Shown one piece after another: positions 7,031-14,431 of a stretch of 32,615 nt of DNA (the first letter of the stretch is position 1; the number at the start of each line of letters is the position of its first letter). Source of the stretch: Actinomadura roseirufa. GTDB taxonomy: Bacteria; Actinomycetota; Actinomycetes; Streptosporangiales; Streptosporangiaceae. Under the pieces are notes generated by a model. It worked only from the letters and a program-made list of their open reading frames with translations. It searched no databases and had not been told where the DNA came from. The stretch lies in NCBI RefSeq assembly GCF_900659635.1, contig NZ_CAACVB010000074.1, forward strand, positions 1-32,615, in the 5' to 3' direction. A program made the translations under genes and the position numbers.

Positions 7031-8584
7031 GTGACCAGCACCCCCCAGCCTCGCCGCTGCTTCGCCCACACCCGGCGCACGGTCGGCCACACCCAAGAGT
7101 CCTTGGCCTTGCTCCTGGGGGTTGAGCGTTCCACGGTCGCCCGCTGGGAGAGCGGCGAGACCGAACCCCAGCCCTATATCCGTCCCAAGCTGGCAGACGC
7201 TCTCAAGCTCTCCCTTGAGGAATTGGCCGTCCTCCTCGCCGGTCCACTCACCAAGCCGCAGCCCAAGCCCAAGCCACTCTCACCCCTCAACGTCCGAGTT
7301 GGTGTCCGTCTCCAGGCCGAACGTGAGGCCAGGGGCTGGGGCAAGTACGAAACCGCCCGCAGACTATTTCAGGCCGCCGGTATTTCAACCGGCAAGCTGC
7401 AATCGCTCGTCCGCCAGATTCGCCAGTGGGAAACCGGCAAACACTATCCCCGTGACTGGGCCGGCGCCTACGCCAAATTGTTCGAGATGGAGGAATCCGA
7501 GCTGTTTGGTAGTATGGATGTTCACGCCCCCGCCGTCGGAGAGAGCGAGGAAGCCGTGAAACGCCGCAAGCTACTCGAAAGCCTTGCCACCCTTGGTGCG
7601 GCCACAGCCGCCGAGGGGAAAGCTCTTGCTTTTATTCGCGACGCATTTAATGCGTCGCTCGCGTCTCATGGCTACGAGTACACCGCCGAGGACTGGCAAG
7701 AATTAGCCTACGAATACACGCATAGCTTTCTTGTTACCCCGCGCCATGTCCTCATGCCCGAACTCGCCGCCGACATCCTGGCACTGCAAGAAGCTTTGAA
7801 CCAAGACGCGAATATCAATCAGCTTGCCGAGCTCTACCACTCCGGCGCGATTTTGGCCGCCATCCTGGCCATGACGGCAAACTCCCTTGGATTGCCCCGG
7901 GAATCACGTAATTGGTGGCGCTCCGCACGGCACTATGCAGCCGTATCAGGCAATCGCGACCTGGGGGTGTGGGTACAAGGCTACGAGTCGGTAGACATCT
8001 TGTATCAAGGGCGACCATTCCGCTTGGTTCTCGACCGCGCCGAGTCCGCCATCCGCCTCTCTCAAGGTCACGTCTCGCCTGGACTCTTGGAAGCCATGGC
8101 CTGCAAAGCGCAGGTTTTGGCCCAGATTGGAGCGGCCGACGAGGCCGCTACCGCCCTCCGTCAAACTCGGAGAACCTTTGAGGCATTGCCTGGTGCGTTG
8201 ACTGAAGATCGTGCCTCACTTCTCACCTGGCCCGAACACAGGCTTTTGCACACTGAAAGCTTTGTCCACTCCGCCATCGGACCGACCAAGCACGCCGAGC
8301 AAGCGCACGTCGCCGCACTGAACGCCTACGCGCCAGAAAGAGTCGCCGCCCGCGCTCAAATTTCACTGCACCGAGCAACAACCCTCGTGCGGGCCGGGAA
8401 TATAGGGGACGGCATCACCCTCGCCGAGCAGAGTCTGACCGTCCTTCCAACTGCTCACCATACCCACTACGTGCGAGTCATAGCAGGCAAGGTACTGGAA
8501 GCCGTACCCAAGAATGAGGTCAACAGGCCGGCCGTGGGTCAGTACCGTGAACGCCTGGCTCTGCCGAGCCCGAGCGAAGGGTAA
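7031..8584 (+). CDS. XRE-family regulator with two HTH segments and TPR-like C-terminus
   Basis: A 517-residue protein. I place the start at GTG 7031, with AGGGGAG about 10 nt upstream; frame upstream to 6932 has no ribosome-binding site and overlaps the repeat. Residues 11-68 form a classic XRE helix-turn-helix (ESLALLLGVERSTVARWESG). A Pro/Lys-rich linker (74-85) follows, then a second HTH-like segment at 89-160 (QIRQWETGKHYPRD). Residues about 180-510 are helical and repetitive, like TPR sensor domains of actinobacterial XRE/Rgg-type regulators. Codon use is clearly less GC-biased than in the neighbours (many TTT, TTG, AAT, GAA), suggesting acquisition. The GNAT gene starts 9 bp after the stop, so the two are likely co-transcribed. 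Ligand and targets are unknown. Confidence 0.85.
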   Translation: MTSTPQPRRCFAHTRRTVGHTQESLALLLGVERSTVARWESGETEPQPYIRPKLADALKLSLEELAVLLAGPLTKPQPKPKPLSPLNVRVGVRLQAEREARGWGKYETARRLFQAAGISTGKLQSLVRQIRQWETGKHYPRDWAGAYAKLFEMEESELFGSMDVHAPAVGESEEAVKRRKLLESLATLGAATAAEGKALAFIRDAFNASLASHGYEYTAEDWQELAYEYTHSFLVTPRHVLMPELAADILALQEALNQDANINQLAELYHSGAILAAILAMTANSLGLPRESRNWWRSARHYAAVSGNRDLGVWVQGYESVDILYQGRPFRLVLDRAESAIRLSQGHVSPGLLEAMACKAQVLAQIGAADEAATALRQTRRTFEALPGALTEDRASLLTWPEHRLLHTESFVHSAIGPTKHAEQAHVAALNAYAPERVAARAQISLHRATTLVRAGNIGDGITLAEQSLTVLPTAHHTHYVRVIAGKVLEAVPKNEVNRPAVGQYRERLALPSPSEG

Positions 8585-8593
8585 ATCAAGAAG

Positions 8594-9127
8594 ATGACCG
8601 CGCCGCAACTCTCCCGTCATACCGGCCTGGAAGCATCTTCACTTCTTGATGGTATTGCCGATGTCTACGATGAGGTCTATTCCGAACCGCCCTACAACTC
8701 CGGCCCACTGTTTGCTCGCAGCGCGTTTCTAGAGCGCACTCGATCCCAGCTCGGCGCCGACGGATTCGCCCTCGTGACGGCCGAAGTGGACGGCAAGTTC
8801 GCCGGTTTCTCCTTTGGCTTTTCACTTGGGTCACGTTGGTGGGGTGGCGACACATCGTCGTCGCCACCACATGAGATTCAGAAGGCCACCAAGTTCGCCG
8901 TGATCGAACTGGTGGTGCGCCGGCCGTTCCGGGGTTCAGGTCTCGGTAGCGGCCTACTCGCTGAACTACTGGTCGAACGATCAGAGGAGTACGCCACATT
9001 GCTGTCGGTGCCGGAAGCGCCAGCCCATGCGATGTATGAACGATGGAACTGGCGCACCGTCGGGACCGTCCAGCCGAGAGCCGACGCGCCGGTGATGGAT
9101 GCGATGGTGAAGGAATTGCACTCGTAA
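8594..9127 (+). CDS. GNAT-family N-acetyltransferase
   Basis: A 177-residue protein with the acetyl-CoA-binding motif A: VIELVVRRPFRGSGLGSGLL (103-122), in which RGSGLG is the Q/RxxGxG/A pyrophosphate loop, followed by AHAMYERWNWRTVG as motif B. The ATG at 8594 is preceded by AAGAAG. Codon use is less GC-biased than the flanks, like the XRE gene before it, with which it forms a two-gene unit. It should transfer acetyl from acetyl-CoA to an amine, but the acceptor (small molecule, antibiotic or protein) cannot be read. A hairpin follows the stop. Confidence 0.9.
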   Translation: MTAPQLSRHTGLEASSLLDGIADVYDEVYSEPPYNSGPLFARSAFLERTRSQLGADGFALVTAEVDGKFAGFSFGFSLGSRWWGGDTSSSPPHEIQKATKFAVIELVVRRPFRGSGLGSGLLAELLVERSEEYATLLSVPEAPAHAMYERWNWRTVGTVQPRADAPVMDAMVKELHS

Positions 9128-9129
9128 AT

Positions 9130-9159
9130 GGCAACACCCCTATCGTCGGGGGCGGTGCC
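9130..9159 (+). terminator. probable terminator after the GNAT gene
   Basis: GGCA (9130-9133) pairs with TGCC (9156-9159), and CACCCC pairs with GGGG inside, around a TATCGTC loop. It begins 2 bp after the stop codon. The rest of the 401-bp gap to 9528 holds the second repeat copy and the lipoprotein promoter, with no credible gene. Confidence 0.45.
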
Positions 9160-9252
9160 GTCCGGGTGCGTGCCGGTCTGAGCAACGACGCGGGTTAGAT
9201 CGTCGAGGAGGTCAGAGCGGTTTGCGTCGCGTCTGACTGCCTCCGCGCGCCC

Positions 9253-9322
9253 CCTTCCCTGCTCGTCGGCCTGTGGCCGCCTTCGCCGTGGCCGCCATTC
9301 CACCCGGGGGGACGCCCCGACC
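9253..9322. repeat. imperfect long repeat, copy 2
   Basis: This is the second copy of the tract after the tRNA, in direct orientation. It runs from CCTGCTCG through GGCCGCCTTCGCCG to CCACCCGGGGGGACG, with about one mismatch in five relative to 6804-6877. It ends the lower-GC patch, and normal high-GC sequence resumes on its right. Confidence 0.6.
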
Positions 9323-9492
9323 AGCCCGCATCAGCACCCCGCACCGGTTCCCGGGGTCCGTCGTGGGCCCCGATCGGCCCGCTCACCCTGCGGGGTTACT
9401 GTCCGTTGGAGGGGTCGGCGTAGTCGGATGGGGGTGGAGGCGGTGGGGAAATATCCTCCCTGCGGCTGGGGCATGTCATACCTCGTACCGAG

Positions 9493-9521
9493 TGACGGCG
9501 GCGATTGCCCGTCGGTAGGGT
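9493..9521 (+). promoter_or_regulatory. leaderless-type promoter of the LprG-like operon
   Basis: TGACGG (9493-9498), a 17-bp spacer and TAGGGT (9516-9521) lie so that transcription would begin at or next to the ATG at 9529. No ribosome-binding site precedes that ATG. This fits the leaderless mRNAs common in actinobacteria. Confidence 0.5.
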
Positions 9522-9528
9522 CCGGCAT

Positions 9529-10200
9529 ATGTCCAGACGCATCCTCGTCCTTGTCCCCCTGCTGGCCGTGGCCAGTGCCTGCGGAGGAGGCGGGTCCGGC
9601 GAGAAGAAGGCGGACTTCGACGCCGCGGGGACGCTCAAGCAGGCGTCGACGGCGATGGCGGGCGTGCGGAGTGTCGCGTTCAGGATGGAGTCGGAGGGCA
9701 AGCCCCCGCTCACGGTGAACGGCGGCGACGTCAAGCTGCTGCGCAACGGTGACGCGCAGGGGACGCTGACCATGCGGCAGTCCGGGATGAACATCGAGAT
9801 GAAGGTCGTCGCGACCGGGAACAGCGTCTACCTCAACCCCGGGACGGGCGGCTGGCAGAAGCTGCCGCGCGCGCTTGCCGCGTTGCGGTACGACCCGTCG
9901 GCCGTGCTCGACCCCGACCGGGGCATCGTCGGGCTGCTCGGCTCCGTGCGGGCGCCGAAGGCCGAGGCCGTGGAGAAGGTGAACGGCAAAGAGGCCTACC
10001 GCGTCGCGGGGACGCTGCCCAAGGACCGGGTGGCAGGGCTGCTCCCCGGCGTCGGTTCCGACATCGACGGCAAGGTGTGGGTGGGCAAGGCCGACCACAG
10101 GCTGCTGAAGGTGCGCGGGGTGTTCCCCGGCGGCAAGGACGCGGTGGTCGTCTCGTTCACCGAGTTCGATGCCCCCTACAAGATCAGCGCACCGCGGTGA
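9529..10200 (+). CDS. LppX/LprAFG-type lipoprotein (LprG-like)
   Basis: A 223-residue lipoprotein with a short signal peptide and lipobox ASAC, Cys18 being the lipidation site, followed by a Gly/Ser linker. The mature domain starts DFDAAGTLKQASTAMAGVRS and alternates long beta strands and helices as in LppX/LprG, whose hydrophobic cavity carries lipids. An upstream in-frame ATG (9505) is less likely because the -10 box sits after it. The stop overlaps the start of a 14-helix MFS transporter by 3 bp. This order matches the mycobacterial lprG-Rv1410c (P55) operon, which exports triacylglycerol and lipoglycans, so a similar lipid-handling role outside the membrane is inferred. Confidence 0.85.
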   Translation: MSRRILVLVPLLAVASACGGGGSGEKKADFDAAGTLKQASTAMAGVRSVAFRMESEGKPPLTVNGGDVKLLRNGDAQGTLTMRQSGMNIEMKVVATGNSVYLNPGTGGWQKLPRALAALRYDPSAVLDPDRGIVGLLGSVRAPKAEAVEKVNGKEAYRVAGTLPKDRVAGLLPGVGSDIDGKVWVGKADHRLLKVRGVFPGGKDAVVVSFTEFDAPYKISAPR

Positions 10201-11717
10201 GCTCGCGGCGCCGGATCGCGATCGGGGCCGGCGGCGCCGTGGTGCTGCTGGCCGCGCTGGACGCCTACGTCGTCACGACGATCCTGGTGCCGGTCGTCAA
10301 GGACCTCCGCATCCCCGTCAACCGGCTGGAACGGGTGACGCCGGTCCTCACCGGCTTCCTGCTCGGGTACGTGGCCGCGATGCCCTTGCTCGGGCAGCTG
10401 TCGGACCGGTTCGGGCGGCGTCCGCTCCTGCAGGCGTGCCTGCTGTTCTTCGCGGCCGGCTCGGTCGTCACCGCGCTGGCCGGGGACGTCCCGCTGCTGA
10501 CGGCCGGACGGGTCGTGCAGGGTGTCGCGGGCGGCGCGCTGCTGCCGGTGACGATGGCGCTCGCCGGGGACCTGTGGGACGAGCGGCAGCGGCCGGTGGT
10601 GCTCGGCGCGGTGGGCGCCGCGCAGGAGCTCGGCAGCGTGCTCGGCCCGCTGTACGGCGCGGGCGTCGCGGCGGCGCTGGACTGGCGGGCGATCTTCTGG
10701 ATCAACCTGCCGCTGGTGGCCGCCGCGATGGCGGCGGTGCAGTACGCGGTGCCGGGCGGCCGCCGGGAGGGGCCGCGGCCCGGCGTGGACGCCGTCGGCG
10801 GGCTGCTGCTCGCGGCGGGCCTCGGCCTGCTCGTCGCCGGGGTGTACAACCCGGAGCCGGAGGAGGCGGCGCTGCCGCCGTGGGGCCCGCCGGTGCTCGC
10901 GGCGGGCGTCGTCGTGCTCGCCGCGTTCGCCGGATGGGAGACGCGGGCCCGCACCCGGCTGCTCGACCTCGCCGGGGTACGGCGCGGGCCGCTGCTGGCC
11001 GCGCTGGGCGTGAGCCTGCTGTCGGGGGCGGCGCTGATGGTGACGCTGGTCGACGTGGTCCTGGTCGCGCAGACCGTCCTGCACAAGGACCCGGTGGACG
11101 GGGCGCTGCTGCTGACCCGGTTCCTCGTGGCGCTGCCCGTCGCGGCGGTCGCCGGGGGCCTGCTGGCCCGGCGCGCCGGCGAGCGGTGGCCGATGGCGGG
11201 CGGGATGCTCCTCGCCGCGGGCGGCTACCTGCTCATCGCCGGCTGGCCCGCCGACCCGGCCGCGGCCTCGTACGGGCCGCTGCCCCGGATGGACGCCGAC
11301 CTCGTCGTGACGGGCCTCGGGCTCGGCCTGGTGATCGCGCCGGTGTCGTCGGCGGCGCTGGCGGCGGTCCCCGCCGCGCGGCACGGCGTCGCGTCGGCCA
11401 CCGTGGTCGTCGCGCGGATGATGGGGATGCTGCTGGGGGTCTCGGCCCTGTCGGCGTGGGGTTTCCACCGCTTCCACGTGCTGACCGCGGACCTGCGCCC
11501 GCCGCTGCCGTTCATGATCTCCGACGCCGAGTTCGCGCGGCGGCTCACGGTGTACCAGGCGGCGGTACGGGACGCGCTGCGCACCGAGTACCGGGAGATC
11601 TTCTGGATCACCGCGGGCCTGTGCCTCCTCGGGGCGCTGCTCGCGCTCGCCGCGGGGACGCGGCGGGACGGCGCCGGACGGGCCGCCCCGCCCCGGGAGG
11701 GCGTCCTGACACGGTGA
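10197..11717 (+). CDS. MFS transporter, DHA2/P55-like, partner of the LprG-like lipoprotein
   Basis: A 506-residue integral membrane protein starting with GTG inside the sequence GTGA, so the lipoprotein stop and this start overlap. Hydrophobic segments are consistent with 14 helices. MFS motif A GQLSDRFGRR lies at 66-75 between helices 2 and 3, and LDAYVVTTILVPVV in helix 1 is the drug/H+ antiporter-2 pattern. Length and operon match P55 (Rv1410c), which in mycobacteria works with LprG in lipid export and drug resistance. Transport of lipid or lipophilic compounds is therefore likely, while a pure drug efflux role remains possible. The tail after the last helix is Arg/Gly-rich. Confidence 0.88.
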   Translation: MSSRRRIAIGAGGAVVLLAALDAYVVTTILVPVVKDLRIPVNRLERVTPVLTGFLLGYVAAMPLLGQLSDRFGRRPLLQACLLFFAAGSVVTALAGDVPLLTAGRVVQGVAGGALLPVTMALAGDLWDERQRPVVLGAVGAAQELGSVLGPLYGAGVAAALDWRAIFWINLPLVAAAMAAVQYAVPGGRREGPRPGVDAVGGLLLAAGLGLLVAGVYNPEPEEAALPPWGPPVLAAGVVVLAAFAGWETRARTRLLDLAGVRRGPLLAALGVSLLSGAALMVTLVDVVLVAQTVLHKDPVDGALLLTRFLVALPVAAVAGGLLARRAGERWPMAGGMLLAAGGYLLIAGWPADPAAASYGPLPRMDADLVVTGLGLGLVIAPVSSAALAAVPAARHGVASATVVVARMMGMLLGVSALSAWGFHRFHVLTADLRPPLPFMISDAEFARRLTVYQAAVRDALRTEYREIFWITAGLCLLGALLALAAGTRRDGAGRAAPPREGVLTR

Positions 11718-11722
11718 TGCGG

Positions 11723-11738
11723 TGACCGGTTACGGTCA
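11723..11738. repeat. perfect short inverted repeat after the MFS gene
   Basis: TGACCG and CGGTCA surround GTTA. The site lies 5 bp after the MFS stop and upstream of the Rv1733c-like gene. It may be a small operator or part of a weak terminator, and the sequence does not decide. Confidence 0.35.
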
Positions 11739-11762
11739 TCGGATCGGCATACCGGGCCTGAT

Positions 11763-11832
11763 CTGGGAAAGGATTCGGCCATGTGGCATGTGCCGGATGA
11801 CGAGGCCGGGAATATTCTGGGAAACGACGGCC
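11763..11832 (+). promoter_or_regulatory. two direct repeats upstream of the Rv1733c-like gene
   Basis: CTGGGAAA begins at 11763 and again at 11817, 54 bp apart, each followed a few bases later by CGGCCA. If the gene starts at 11877, both lie in its promoter region. GGGA..GGCC half-sites loosely resemble dormancy-regulator (DosR/DevR) boxes, which control Rv1733c in mycobacteria, but the match is weak. Confidence 0.3.
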
Positions 11833-11876
11833 AAAGGTCTCTTGCCGGGAGGGCTTTCTCCGGGGAGGTGACACGG

Positions 11877-12488
11877 ATGCGCAGGTTCGGCATCGGCAAG
11901 GGCGCGCCGGTCCTCCGGCTGCGCCGCAGGCTCGGGCTGGAGCGCAACGCGTTGCGCCGCCCCATCGACCGCGTCCAGCGCAGAGCCGCCCTCGCACTGC
12001 TCATGCTGCTGATCGTGGCCGGGCCGCCGCTGGCGGCGCTGGCGGCGGCGTGGTCCTACGAGTCCGGCGTGCACGCCGAGCGCGCTGAACGGGCGAGCCG
12101 CCACCAGGTCACGGCCACGGTCACCGCGACGGGCGGGATCGGCTCGGCCGGCGACCGGTACGTCCACGAGACGGTGCAGGCCAGCTGGCCCGGCCACCAG
12201 GGCAAGGTCGTCAACGGCACGCTGCCGAGCTGGAAGAAGGCCAAGGTCGGCGCGGTGCGCACCATCTGGGTGGACCGGAACGACGAGCCGAGCGTGCGGC
12301 CGCGGCCGCACGGCAGGACCCTCACCGACGCCTCCTACGCGGGCGTCGCGACCGTCCTCGGCCTGTCGATGCCGCTGCTGCTGACGTACGCGCTCGTCCG
12401 GCGGCGCTGTGACCGGCACCGCGACGCGCTGTGGGAGGCCGACTGGGAGCGGATGGACGCCGACGCGGGGCACAACCCGCGGTCCTGA
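11877..12488 (+). CDS. Rv1733c-like conserved two-helix membrane protein
   Basis: A 203-residue protein with the layout of mycobacterial Rv1733c. It has a basic N-terminus with LERNALRRPIDRVQ, one membrane helix (about 39-60), an extracytoplasmic beta-rich domain with YVHETVQASW and IWVDRNDE, a second helix (about 150-174) and a short charged tail. Start chosen at ATG 11877 because GGGGAGG lies 8 nt upstream; the in-frame ATG at 11781 has no good ribosome-binding site. Function is unknown in all organisms. In M. tuberculosis the family member is strongly hypoxia/dormancy induced. The gene ends 6 bp from the convergent MarR gene. Confidence 0.8.
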   Translation: MRRFGIGKGAPVLRLRRRLGLERNALRRPIDRVQRRAALALLMLLIVAGPPLAALAAAWSYESGVHAERAERASRHQVTATVTATGGIGSAGDRYVHETVQASWPGHQGKVVNGTLPSWKKAKVGAVRTIWVDRNDEPSVRPRPHGRTLTDASYAGVATVLGLSMPLLLTYALVRRRCDRHRDALWEADWERMDADAGHNPRS

Positions 12489-12494
12489 CCCCGC

Positions 12495-12914
12495 TCAGCC
12501 GCCGTCGACCAGACGGGCGGCGATCCGGTCGAGGGCGGCGAGGTCCTCGGGCGGCAGCCCGTACAACTCGGCCGGCGGCGTGCCCATGATCTCCTCGGCC
12601 CGCGCCGCCGCGGCCCGGCCCGCCGCCGTGACCGTGACGATCTTCGAGCGCCGGTCGGCGGGGTTCGGCGTGCGCTCCACGAGCCCCCGCGCGACGAGGT
12701 CGTCCACCAGGAGGGTGGTGTAGGGACGGTCGGTGAGCAGCACGTCGGCGAGGTCGCGCAGGGTCATCGGCGCGGCGGCCAGCCGGCGCAGCGCCTTGAT
12801 CCGCGCGAAGCTCATGCCGAGCGCCTCGGTGACCTCCCGCCTCCGGTCCCCGCGGTCGTGCAGCAGGATCCGCAGGTTGTGCCAGGCGCGCGTGGCCGCG
12901 TCGGGGTCGTTCAT
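12495..12914 (-). CDS. MarR-family transcriptional regulator
   Basis: A 139-residue winged-helix regulator. The recognition helix region MTLRDLADVLLTDRPYTTLL is followed by VDDLVARGLVERTPNPADRR, the MarR wing with its conserved DxR, then a helical dimer segment. The ATG at 12914 gives the normal family length and lies 16 bp after the stop of the MFS gene, so both are one operon. It probably represses that operon through the dyads at 14393-14431 and is released by a compound the transporter exports. The effector is unknown. Confidence 0.92.
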   Translation of the reverse strand: MNDPDAATRAWHNLRILLHDRGDRRREVTEALGMSFARIKALRRLAAAPMTLRDLADVLLTDRPYTTLLVDDLVARGLVERTPNPADRRSKIVTVTAAGRAAAARAEEIMGTPPAELYGLPPEDLAALDRIAARLVDGG

Positions 12915-12930
12915 GGGGGTCTCGCTCCCG

Positions 12931-14385
12931 TCACGCGGCGTTCGCCGGGGTCGTGGTCCGCTCGGGACCGGTCTCGAACAGGACGGCGGTGCGCTCGGCA
13001 CTGCGCGCGGCACGGCGCCCGGTGGTCAGGACGCCGAGCACGAGCACGGCCGCCCCGCACCCGGCGAGCACCCAGTATGCCGGTCGCGCGGCCGTGACGA
13101 AGCCGGTGACCTGCCCGTGGCCGCCGGTTCCGGCGGCGAGCACGGCGCCGATCACCGCGACGCCGAGGGCCTGGCCGACCTGGCGGCTGGTGGAGGCGAC
13201 GGCCGCGGCCACCCCCGCCTGGGCGCGCGGCATCCCCGACACGGCGGTGTTGGTGATGGGCGGGTTCACCGTCCCGAACCCGATGCCGAACAGCACGTAC
13301 GCGGCGAACAGCGTCAGGTTGGACGTCTCGGCGTCCAGCAGCGCGAACAGCAGCCCGCTGGCGAGCATCGCCGCGCCGGAGATCTGCAGCGGCAGCCGCG
13401 GGCCGCGGGCGCCGACCAGCCGCCCCGACAGCGGGCCGCACACGACGGTCATCGCCGCCATCGGCAGGAGGTAGATCCCGGCGTGCAGCGCCGACAGTCC
13501 GCGGACCTCCTGCAGGTAGAGGGTGTTGAGGAACAGGAACCCGGCGAGCGCGGCGAACGCGGAGACGGCGATGACCGTCGCGCCGGAGAACGGGACGCTG
13601 CGGAAGAAGCGCGGGTCGATGAGCGGCTCGGCGGCGCGGTGGGCGTGCCGGGCGAACCCGGCGAGCGCGAGCGCGGCGACGGCGGCGCCGCCGAGCACCC
13701 CGGGCGCGTCCCAGCCGAGGTCGGGCCCCTCGATGATCGCGAAGGTCAGGGTGCCGAGCAGCAGGATCATCAGGGCCTGGCCGAGCGGGTCGGGCCGGCG
13801 CGGCCGCGGGGCCCGCGACTCGGGGACGAACAGCGCGGTCAGCGTCAGCGCGGCCAGCCCGATCGGCAGGTTCAGCCAGAAGATCGCGCGCCAGCCGACG
13901 GAGTCGACCAGCAGCCCGCCGACGATCGGGCCCATCGCCATGCTGAGGCCGACGACGGCGCCCCACACGCCGATGGCGCGGGCGCGTTCGCGCGGCTCGG
14001 TGAAGACGTTCGTGATGATCGACATCGCCACCGGGTTGAGCATCGAGCCGCCCACCGCCTGCACGACGCGCGCGGCGACGAGCCAGCCGAGGGACGGGGC
14101 GAGGCTGCACAGCACCGAGCCCGTGGTGAACAGGAGGAGCCCGGTCTGGAAGACGCGGCGGCGGCCGAGCCGGTCGGCGGTCGAGCCGGACAGGAGCAGC
14201 AGCGAGGCCAGCACGATCAGGTAGGCGTCGATCGCCCACTGCAGGCCGGAGAGGGAGGCGTGGAAGTCGCTCCGCAACGCGGGCAGCGCGACGTTGAGGA
14301 TCGTGTTGTCGAGGCTGACGATGAGCAGGCTCATGCAGCAGATGGCCAGCACGAGGAGCCGGCGGCGGGGGGTGAGTTCGGACAA
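12931..14385 (-). CDS. MFS transporter, DHA2 (EmrB/QacA) type
   Basis: A 484-residue multidrug-type exporter. Helix 1 contains the DHA2 signature SLDNTILNVALPAL, motif A is GSTADRLGRRR, and motif C-like glycines follow in AVVGLSMAMGPIVGG. Hydrophobic segments fit 14 helices. The ATG at 14385 has GGAGGT just upstream. It is co-transcribed with the MarR gene. The promoter region is squeezed between this start and the stop of the siderophore ATPase gene 45 bp upstream. Proton-driven efflux of toxic or self-made compounds is the expected role. Placement beside iron-uptake genes could mean siderophore export, which is speculative. Confidence 0.92.
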   Translation of the reverse strand: MSELTPRRRLLVLAICCMSLLIVSLDNTILNVALPALRSDFHASLSGLQWAIDAYLIVLASLLLLSGSTADRLGRRRVFQTGLLLFTTGSVLCSLAPSLGWLVAARVVQAVGGSMLNPVAMSIITNVFTEPRERARAIGVWGAVVGLSMAMGPIVGGLLVDSVGWRAIFWLNLPIGLAALTLTALFVPESRAPRPRRPDPLGQALMILLLGTLTFAIIEGPDLGWDAPGVLGGAAVAALALAGFARHAHRAAEPLIDPRFFRSVPFSGATVIAVSAFAALAGFLFLNTLYLQEVRGLSALHAGIYLLPMAAMTVVCGPLSGRLVGARGPRLPLQISGAAMLASGLLFALLDAETSNLTLFAAYVLFGIGFGTVNPPITNTAVSGMPRAQAGVAAAVASTSRQVGQALGVAVIGAVLAAGTGGHGQVTGFVTAARPAYWVLAGCGAAVLVLGVLTTGRRAARSAERTAVLFETGPERTTTPANAA

Positions 14386-14392
14386 GGGACCT

Positions 14393-14431
14393 CCAACGGT
14401 TGTATTTCTAAAACCATTGGAACTCTACAAC
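14393..14431 (-). promoter_or_regulatory. MarR-type operator region of the MFS-marR operon
   Basis: CCAACGGTT (14393-14401) and AACCATTGG (14412-14420) are inverted with 8 of 9 matches and a 10-bp gap. A second, overlapping dyad is GTTGTA (14399-14404) with TACAAC (14426-14431). The stretch is unusually AT-rich and lies immediately upstream of the MFS ribosome-binding site, so a protein bound here would block transcription. Autoregulation by the neighbouring MarR is the natural reading. Confidence 0.6.

Noticed and set aside
6742..7096. Reverse reading frame across the tRNA ending in GRDSNPRPEDYESPALTS
   Set aside because: This peptide is the well-known spurious translation of the antisense strand of tRNA genes; there is no independent coding signal.
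11781..11876. N-terminal extension of the Rv1733c-like protein from ATG 11781
   Set aside because: No ribosome-binding site, and the segment contains the duplicated promoter motif. ATG 11877 has GGGGAGG at good spacing.
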